6,882 nt of DNA from Bacillota bacterium. Lineage in GTDB: Bacteria; Bacillota; Clostridia; Oscillospirales; Ruminococcaceae. A model generated the notes under the pieces. The model was not told the origin of the DNA and did no database searches. It saw nothing but the letters and a program-made list of their open reading frames with translations. The stretch covers positions 1-6,882 of the forward strand of contig JAEWWW010000024.1 of assembly GCA_023396215.1 (NCBI GenBank), in the 5' to 3' direction. Below are positions 1 through 4,130 of the stretch, piece by piece (the stretch's first letter is position 1; every line of letters begins with the position of its first letter). Position numbers and translations under genes: made by a program.

Positions 1-2
1 CG

Positions 3-2093
3 AGGGCCCGCATGGGGGGGGGTAGGCCCCGCCTTGCCTCAACCCCCGCGGCCGGGGGGGTTATCACCCGCGACCGGGTGGATAGCTATGTGCCGGTGCA
101 GAAAAACGAGGAATCCATCGTCACCCAGTTCCCCATGACCACATTGGAGGAGCTGGGGCTGCTGAAGATGGACTTTCTGGGGCTGCGCAACCTGACGGTT
201 ATCTCCCGCGCCCAGAAGATGATTGCCCGCCACACCCCTAGCTTTGATATCGAAAAAATCCCGCTGGACGACCGCCCGGTTTTCGAGATGCTCTCCAAGG
301 GCCAGTCGGACGGTGTGTTCCAATTTGAATCGGCGGGCATGCGGCAGGTGCTGGCCCAGCTGGGGCCGGTGTCGCTGGAGGACTTAATCGCTGTTATCTC
401 CCTCTCCCGCCCCGGGCCGATGGAGTCTATCCCCAAATACATCGAGAACCGCCACCACCCCGAGCGCGTCACCTACCGCCACCCGCTGCTGAAGGAGATT
501 CTGGAGGTCACCTACGGCTGCATCGTCTATCAGGAGCAGGTGATGCAGATTTGCCGCCGGCTGGCGGGCTACAGCTATGGGCGGGCCGACCTTGTGCGCC
601 GCGCCATGTCCAAGAAAAAGCACGACGTGATGGAGCGCGAACGGGCCAACTTCATCCATGGGGCCGAGGGCAACTGCGACGCCGACGGCTGCTGCGGCGC
701 CATCCAAAACGGGGTGGACGAAGCCACCGCCAACGCCATCTTTGACGAGATGAGCAGCTTTGCTTCCTACGCCTTTAACAAATCCCACGCCGCCGCCTAT
801 GCGCTGGTGGCCTACCAGACCGCCTACCTGAAATGCCATTTTCCCCGCGAATATATGGCGGCGCTGCTCACCAGCGTGCTGGATAACACCGATAAGGTCA
901 TCGGGTATATCAGCGAGTGTGAGCGGCTGGGCATCAGGGTGCTGCCCGCCCACATCAATCTGAGCGACGAGGGCTTTACCGTCACCGAGGAAGGCATTCG
1001 CTTTGGGCTGCTGGCGGTCAAAAACCTGGGCAAAGGGGTTATCCGCGATATCATCACTCTACGGGAGCAGAAGCCCTTTGCCAGTTTTTCGGATTTTTGC
1101 ACCCGGGTTTACGGGCGCGAGCTCAACCGCCGCGCGCTGGAAAGCCTGATAAAATGCGGCGCGCTGGACTGTCTGGGCGCCAACCGGCGGCAGATGCTCA
1201 TGGGCTACCCCGCCATTCTGGAGGATATCGACCGCGACCGCAAAAACAACATCTCGGGCCAAATCAGCCTCTTTGGCGGCAGCGACGACGCCTCGGCGGC
1301 AGGGGAACATATGCTGCCTGCCATGGAGGAGTTCCCCATGCAGCAGCTGCTTTCCATGGAAAAAGAGGTCACCGGCCTGTTTATCTCGGGCCATCCCATG
1401 CTGCAGTACGAGGCCGATTGCAGGCGGCTGGGGGCAATGAAGATTAACACCCTTGCGCCCCAGTCCGCGGGCGGCACCGGCCGCGACGGCATGGCGGTGC
1501 GGCTGGCTGCCATCGTTTCTTCTAAAAAGCTGAAAACCACCCGCAGCAACGAAACCATGGCCTTTGTGCAGCTGGAGGACACCAGCGGCTCTATCGAGAT
1601 GCTGGTTTTTCCCAAGGTGCTGGAGCAGTTTTCGCCCCGCCTTGCCGAAGGCAACATGGTGGTGGTGCATGGCCGCCTGAGCCTCAGGGAGGACGAGGAC
1701 CCCAAGCTCATCTGCGAAAGCGCCGTATTGCTGGAGGACGCTCTGAAGCAGCCCGAGCTGCTCACAACCCAACCATCCCGAAACGGCGGCAGGCGGCAGG
1801 TAGTGCCGCCCCAAAACGGCAGCGCACAGCAACAGCCCGCGCAGCCCTCCAAAGGGGGCGCAAGCAGCCGTCCGGGGCTGTATATCCGGCTCTCGGGCCG
1901 CGCCGACCCTCTCTTTGAGCGGGCGCAGAACCTGCTTTCCATCTTTGAGGGGCAAACTCCGGTGTATGTCTATTTCAGCGACACCAGGAGCCTGACCCTC
2001 GCCCCCAAGGCCTGGTGGGTGGATTTAAACGACACCCTTGTGCGGGAGCTCAAAGAGATGCTCGGCGAGCAAAACGCAACCTACGTGCCCTGA
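3..2093 (+). CDS. dnaE: DNA polymerase III subunit alpha, C-terminal part (5' end outside window)
   Basis: Catalytic subunit of the replicative DNA polymerase (C-family). About 693 residues are visible against a usual length near 1150, so the PHP domain and the first two catalytic aspartates lie upstream. Residues below count from the ATG at 12, which is not a real start: the frame stays open to base 3 and family similarity continues through it. The visible order is: end of the palm, with LLKMDFLGLR at 50-59 (D54 matches the third catalytic Asp, E. coli D555); fingers with FASYAFNKSHAAAYA; helix-hairpin-helix region about 335-395; beta-clamp-binding motif QISLF at 417-421; OB fold about 494-578; a Gln/Pro/Gly-rich low-complexity linker about 585-623; and a small C-terminal domain. 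A Cys cluster (C222, C227, C228) sits in a loop variable in the family. The stop is TGA at 2091-2093. The call is secure; the first ~20 residues contain probable sequencing errors. Confidence 0.96.
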   Translation, partial: RARMGGGRPRLASTPAAGGVITRDRVDSYVPVQKNEESIVTQFPMTTLEELGLLKMDFLGLRNLTVISRAQKMIARHTPSFDIEKIPLDDRPVFEMLSKGQSDGVFQFESAGMRQVLAQLGPVSLEDLIAVISLSRPGPMESIPKYIENRHHPERVTYRHPLLKEILEVTYGCIVYQEQVMQICRRLAGYSYGRADLVRRAMSKKKHDVMERERANFIHGAEGNCDADGCCGAIQNGVDEATANAIFDEMSSFASYAFNKSHAAAYALVAYQTAYLKCHFPREYMAALLTSVLDNTDKVIGYISECERLGIRVLPAHINLSDEGFTVTEEGIRFGLLAVKNLGKGVIRDIITLREQKPFASFSDFCTRVYGRELNRRALESLIKCGALDCLGANRRQMLMGYPAILEDIDRDRKNNISGQISLFGGSDDASAAGEHMLPAMEEFPMQQLLSMEKEVTGLFISGHPMLQYEADCRRLGAMKINTLAPQSAGGTGRDGMAVRLAAIVSSKKLKTTRSNETMAFVQLEDTSGSIEMLVFPKVLEQFSPRLAEGNMVVVHGRLSLREDEDPKLICESAVLLEDALKQPELLTTQPSRNGGRRQVVPPQNGSAQQQPAQPSKGGASSRPGLYIRLSGRADPLFERAQNLLSIFEGQTPVYVYFSDTRSLTLAPKAWWVDLNDTLVRELKEMLGEQNATYVP

Positions 2094-2135
2094 ATGCGGG
2101 GGATAGATGCGCGGGCCGCTGCCCCGCTATCCCAA

Positions 2136-2184
2136 CCACAGGGGCTGCACAAACTGCGCGGGCGGCCGATAGCCGCCCCTGTGG
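2136..2184. repeat. REP-like nested inverted repeat between dnaE and pfkA
   Basis: A perfect 10-bp inverted repeat, CCACAGGGGC (2136-2145) and GCCCCTGTGG (2175-2184), encloses a second perfect hairpin, GGGCGGC (2160-2166) and GCCGCCC (2172-2178), with loop CGATA. The right arms overlap at 2175-2178, so both structures cannot form fully at once. No T-tract follows, which argues against a simple intrinsic terminator. From memory, GC-rich units of this general form (GGGCGGCC...GGCCGCCCCT) are interspersed in many clostridial genomes, so a REP/BIME-type repeat is the likeliest reading. It may also stabilise the dnaE mRNA 3' end. The structure is visible; repeat-family membership is inferred. Confidence 0.55.
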
Positions 2185-2277
2185 TACTTTGGCGGTGTTT
2201 CTGCATGTATCCCGCGGGTCTTTCGCTAGGGAAGAACACCTGGCTCCATCATTATCAAAATTTTGTGCAACATTACA

Positions 2278-2306
2278 TTTACAAATGGAAAGCAAAGGAT
2301 TATAAT
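2278..2306 (+). promoter_or_regulatory. Sigma-A promoter of pfkA
   Basis: TTTACA (2278-2283, five of six bases of TTGACA) and a perfect TATAAT (2301-2306) are separated by 17 bases. The stretch is locally AT-rich in a GC-rich region. Transcription would begin near 2313 and give a leader of about 60 bases before the pfkA ATG. This lets pfkA be transcribed independently of dnaE. Confidence 0.85.
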
Positions 2307-2334
2307 TTGGTAAAATGGGTGGGAATCGGTTTTA

Positions 2335-2353
2335 GTGCGCCAAGGATGCGCAC
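2335..2353 (+). promoter_or_regulatory. Hairpin in the pfkA 5' leader
   Basis: GTGCGC (2335-2340) and GCGCAC (2348-2353) form a perfect 6-bp stem with a 7-base loop, ending 8 bases before the Shine-Dalgarno. It could protect the message or tune translation. No known riboswitch fold is recognisable, so any function is inferred. Confidence 0.35.
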
Positions 2354-2361
2354 GGCCCCAC

Positions 2362-2367
2362 AGGAGG
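2362..2367 (+). promoter_or_regulatory. Ribosome binding site deciding the pfkA start
   Basis: AGGAGG is followed immediately by an ATG at 2368 (no spacing) and by a second in-frame ATG at 2374 (6-base spacing). The spacing selects 2374. It also excludes the longer GTG-initiated frame from 2335, whose extra residues lie in the leader hairpin. Confidence 0.85.
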
Positions 2368-2373
2368 ATGGAT

Positions 2374-3351
2374 ATGGAACAGAAGAAAATTAAGAAAATT
2401 GGCATACTGACCAGCGGCGGCGACGCGCCGGGGATGAACGCGGCTGTGCGCGCCGTTGTGCGCGCCGGCATCGATAAGGGCCTGCATATCTACGGCATCC
2501 GCCGGGGCTACAGCGGGCTGATCAGCGGCGACATCTTTGAGATGAACCTGCGCTCGGTTTGCGATATCATCAACCGTGGCGGCACCGTGCTGTATACCGC
2601 CCGCTGCCCCGAGTTTAAAACCGAAGAGGGCATGGCGAAGGCGATTGAAACCTGCCGTAAGGTGGGCATCGACGGCCTTGTGGTCATCGGCGGCGACGGC
2701 TCCTTCCGTGGCGCCCGCGATCTTTCGGTGCGGGGGCTGCCCTGCGTAGCCATTCCCGGCACCATCGACAACGACATAGCGGCCACCGAATACACCATTG
2801 GCTTTGATACCGCCATCAACACGGTGGTGGAGATGGTGGACAGAATCAGAGATACCTCGCAGTCTCACGACCGCTGCTCGGTGGTGGAGGTCATGGGCCG
2901 CGGCGCGGGCGATATCGCCCTGCACGCGGGGGTGGCCTGCGGTGCGCTGTCTATCCTCGTGCCCGAAGCCCCCTTTGATTTCCAGAAGGATGTTGTGGAG
3001 AAGATGCATCACACCCTCAAGTCGGGCAAGCACCACTTCATCATCATCGTGGCCGAAGGGGTGGGCAACAGCGAGGAGCTGACCCGGCGCATCGAGAACG
3101 AAACCGGCATTGTTTCGCGCCTGACGGTGCTGGGGCATGTGCAGCGTGGCGGCACCCCCACAGCCACCGAGCGCGTCAACGCCAGCCGCCTTGGCTACCG
3201 CGCGGTAGAGCTGCTGCTCTCCGGCATCAGCAACAGGGTCATCGGCCTCAACTGCGGCCGCATCACCGATATCGACATCGTGGAAGCCCTGCAGATGGAA
3301 AAGCAGTTTGACTGGGATCTTTACAACATTGCCAACGCCATCTCTATCTGA
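2374..3351 (+). CDS. pfkA: ATP-dependent 6-phosphofructokinase
   Basis: Cytoplasmic enzyme that phosphorylates fructose 6-phosphate to fructose 1,6-bisphosphate, the committed step of glycolysis. It has 325 residues, close to the ~320 of bacterial PfkA. Visible motifs are: GGDAPGMNAAVR from G15; GGDGS at 106-110; PGTIDND at 128-134 (D132 is the catalytic base by homology to E. coli D127); VEVMGR at 171-176; E228 in VAEG (E. coli E222); and GHVQRGG around H255 and R258, for sugar-phosphate binding. Gly at 109 and 129, where PPi-dependent enzymes carry Asp and Lys, indicates ATP as donor. R26 and R30 align with E. coli R21 and R25 of the effector site, so allosteric control is plausible. It lies downstream of dnaE, a known Firmicutes arrangement, but the often-following pyk is absent. 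It has its own promoter and a terminator downstream. The start at 2374 is chosen from SD spacing. Confidence 0.97.
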   Translation: MEQKKIKKIGILTSGGDAPGMNAAVRAVVRAGIDKGLHIYGIRRGYSGLISGDIFEMNLRSVCDIINRGGTVLYTARCPEFKTEEGMAKAIETCRKVGIDGLVVIGGDGSFRGARDLSVRGLPCVAIPGTIDNDIAATEYTIGFDTAINTVVEMVDRIRDTSQSHDRCSVVEVMGRGAGDIALHAGVACGALSILVPEAPFDFQKDVVEKMHHTLKSGKHHFIIIVAEGVGNSEELTRRIENETGIVSRLTVLGHVQRGGTPTATERVNASRLGYRAVELLLSGISNRVIGLNCGRITDIDIVEALQMEKQFDWDLYNIANAISI

Positions 3352-3405
3352 TTTGGTGCCGCAGGAGGGCTTGTTCCTTCCTCACACAGACCCGTACTGA
3401 TAGCA

Positions 3406-3448
3406 ACGCACCAGCGCCCGGGACTGCAAGTCCCGGGCGCTGGTGCGT
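3406..3448. repeat. Perfect 20-bp stem hairpin after pfkA
   Basis: The arms 3406-3425 and 3429-3448 are exact reverse complements over 20 bp, separated only by GCA. The arms begin ACGCACCAGCG and the stem is very GC-rich. No T-tract follows, so it is not a canonical intrinsic terminator, but it lies just upstream of one. It may block 3' exonucleases on the pfkA transcript or belong to an interspersed repeat family. The structure is certain; its role is not. Confidence 0.6.
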
Positions 3449-3461
3449 GACGCCGCAAGCG

Positions 3462-3486
3462 GCTGCCTTTATCGGGCAGCTTTTTT
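3462..3486 (+). terminator. Intrinsic terminator of pfkA
   Basis: GCTGCC (3462-3467) pairs with GGCAGC (3475-3480) across a 7-base loop and is followed directly by six T residues (3481-3486). This is the standard rho-independent layout, about 110 bases after the pfkA stop. Confidence 0.85.
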
Positions 3487-3507
3487 GATGCCTCCGCGCA
3501 CAAATCG

Positions 3508-3534
3508 ACCGGCGGACGTAAGCCGTCCGCCGGT
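3508..3534. terminator. Hairpin between convergent genes, possible bidirectional terminator
   Basis: ACCGGCGGACG (3508-3518) and CGTCCGCCGGT (3524-3534) form a perfect 11-bp stem with loop TAAGC. The flanks are only moderately T-rich: TCCTTCATTTT on the plus side and CGATTTG on the minus side. It lies 49 bases past the stop of the minus-strand peptide gene, so it is the best candidate to terminate that gene. It may also back up the pfkA terminator. Confidence 0.5.
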
Positions 3535-3582
3535 TCCTTCATTTTGTCTGCTCAAATGTATTGGGTGTGGGGGTGCCTGCAT

Positions 3583-3720
3583 TTAGCAGAAGTTGTCGTT
3601 TCCGCAACCGTTTCCGCAGTTGTTGCCGCCGAAGCCGCTACCGCAGCAGAAGAAGATGATAATAATAAGGATAATAATCCAGCACCAGTTGCCGCCGAAC
3701 CAATTGTTATTTCCACACAT
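3583..3720 (-). CDS. Small Cys/Gly/Asn-rich single-span membrane peptide (45 aa)
   Basis: This 45-residue gene reads on the minus strand from ATG (3718-3720) to TAA (3583-3585). Residues 1-14 are MCGNNNWFGGNWCW. An uninterrupted hydrophobic run follows at 15-24 (III L IIII FF), then CC at 25-26. The tail, 27-45, is rich in Gly, Asn and Cys (GSGFGGNN, CGNGCGNDNFC). The run is short for a membrane span but can be extended by the flanking Trp, Phe and Cys. AGGAGG lies 8 bases upstream of the start and a plausible promoter lies just before it. The composition cannot be random, and similar Cys/Gly/Asn-rich peptides with a central hydrophobic block are common in clostridia, usually as hypothetical proteins; some carry automatic chorion-protein names without functional meaning. 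The function is unknown. A sporulation or envelope role is inferred only from resemblance to small Bacillus spore/membrane peptides and the promoter. Confidence 0.85.
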   Translation of the reverse strand: MCGNNNWFGGNWCWIIILIIIIFFCCGSGFGGNNCGNGCGNDNFC

Positions 3721-3728
3721 TGTTAATG

Positions 3729-3734
3729 CCTCCT
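3729..3734 (-). promoter_or_regulatory. Ribosome binding site of the 45-aa peptide gene
   Basis: On the minus strand this is a perfect AGGAGG, 8 bases before the ATG at 3720-3718. A consensus site at this spacing is strong support that the short frame is translated. Confidence 0.85.
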
Positions 3735-3751
3735 AAAATTAGATTTCATCA

Positions 3752-3779
3752 CATACTATGTGCCGCTCCAAAATATTGT
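3752..3779 (-). promoter_or_regulatory. Possible sigma-K-like promoter of the 45-aa peptide gene
   Basis: On the minus strand, AC (3779-3778), 17 bases, then CATAGTATG (3760-3752) resembles the Bacillus sigma-K pattern AC-N17-CATANNNTA, with a mismatch only at the last base. It would place the transcript start a few bases downstream and give a leader of roughly 25 bases that just includes the ribosome binding site. The -10 region lies in the 13-bp palindrome CACATACTATGTG (3750-3762). A weaker sigma-A reading, TTGGAG-N17-TGAAAT, overlaps it. This is a short-motif match by eye, so confidence is low. Confidence 0.3.
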
Positions 3780-3780
3780 T

Positions 3781-3798
3781 ACAGGCCAATTCGCCTGT
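3781..3798. promoter_or_regulatory. Short hairpin in the divergent intergenic region
   Basis: ACAGGC (3781-3786) and GCCTGT (3793-3798) form a 6-bp stem with loop CAATTC. On the plus strand a T-run follows, giving a weak terminator-like shape, but no plus-strand gene lies just upstream. On the minus strand it lies just upstream of the proposed promoter of the 45-aa peptide. No function can be assigned. Confidence 0.3.
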
Positions 3799-3854
3799 TT
3801 TTGGCATAACGGAGGGTAGGTGGTCAATATTATTGTATGGAAAAAGGAAGCAAT

Positions 3855-3909
3855 GTGACACTGCCCAAACCCCGGCCGTTTGCCCCATGCTTTTGGGCAG
3901 GGCAGTCAC
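3855..3909. repeat. Extended imperfect hairpin next to the MITE-like element
   Basis: CTGCCCAAA (3861-3869) pairs perfectly with TTTGGGCAG (3892-3900). Outside this, GTGAC (3855-3859) pairs with GTCAC (3905-3909) across unpaired bases, A on one side and GGCA on the other. The 22-base loop shows no further stem that I can see. It ends 9 bases before the left end of the MITE-like element. It may be a regulatory RNA structure in a clpC leader, a terminator without a T-tract, or part of an older repeat. Confidence 0.4.
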
Positions 3910-3918
3910 ACCGCTACG

Positions 3919-4096
3919 TAAGGCAACACCGCACAATTCACGGCTACCGCCTTAAGTACCCTGTCGCTTGCGGATTTTCCGTAATCTTTTACAAAAATCC
4001 TCGTGAATACACCCAGTATTCCCTGCGGTTTTTGTTTTAGCTGACGAAAAATCCGCCGGTGCGCCAAAGCACTTAGAATTGTGCGGCATTGCCTTA
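3919..4096. mobile_element. MITE-like element, 178 bp, with 21-bp terminal inverted repeats
   Basis: The left end (3919-3939, TAAGGCAAcaCCGCACAATT then C) and the reverse complement of the right end (4076-4096) match at 19 of 21 positions, differing only at the lower-case pair. More inverted symmetry nests inside: 3970-3982 with 4044-4056 (12 of 13), ACAAAAA (3991-3997) with TTTTTGT, and a central hairpin GAATAC/GTATTC (4005-4010, 4016-4021) with loop ACCCA. The whole element can therefore fold back into one long hairpin. There is no transposase and only spurious frames. The outermost bases are TA at both ends, consistent with a TA target duplication as in Tc1/mariner-IS630-type MITEs, though TA also fits the palindrome itself. 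Family and mobility are inferred; the fold is seen directly. Confidence 0.72.
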
Positions 4097-4119
4097 ACAT
4101 TTAACGGATGGTCAGGAGC

Positions 4120-4125
4120 AGGAGG
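4120..4125 (+). promoter_or_regulatory. Ribosome binding site of clpC
   Basis: AGGAGG with 5 bases to the ATG at 4131. It lies 23 bases beyond the right end of the MITE-like element. I find no convincing sigma-A promoter between 3735 and 4119 on the plus strand, so the transcription start of clpC is unresolved. Confidence 0.85.
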
Positions 4126-4130
4126 TTACA

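Noticed and set aside
12..14. ATG at 12 as the start of dnaE
   Set aside because: The frame is open upstream, and the residues before and after it align with an internal DnaE region (ARxLEGxPRHAS). The gene is truncated by the window edge.
1059..1955. Long minus-strand open frames opposite dnaE (likewise opposite pfkA and clpC)
   Set aside because: GC-rich coding DNA leaves long antisense frames by codon bias. Their translations are low in recognisable domains and they lack ribosome binding sites.
3363..3400. Leader peptide after AGGAGG downstream of pfkA
   Set aside because: The only nearby start is a TTG two bases from AGGAGG with eight further codons to a stop. The spacing is too short, and the AGGAGG pairs with CTTCCT in a small hairpin.
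3544..3726. Plus-strand 60-codon frame opposite the Cys-rich peptide
   Set aside because: It is antisense to the 45-aa gene. Its Ala/Glu/Asn-rich translation is the shadow of the Gly/Cys/Ile codons on the minus strand, and it has no ribosome binding site.
3822..3827. CtsR operator upstream of clpC
   Set aside because: Only one incomplete heptamer (GGTCAA) is present. The tandem heptamer repeat needed for CtsR is absent.
3837..4040. Plus-strand 67-codon frame running into the MITE-like element
   Set aside because: It has no proper ribosome binding site, and most of its length lies in inverted-repeat DNA whose symmetry explains the sequence. Similar frames may be annotated wherever the repeat occurs, without being genes.
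3906..4100. Minus-strand 64-codon frame spanning the MITE-like element
   Set aside because: It covers the element almost end to end with no Shine-Dalgarno and no recognisable domain. It is a by-product of the repeat.
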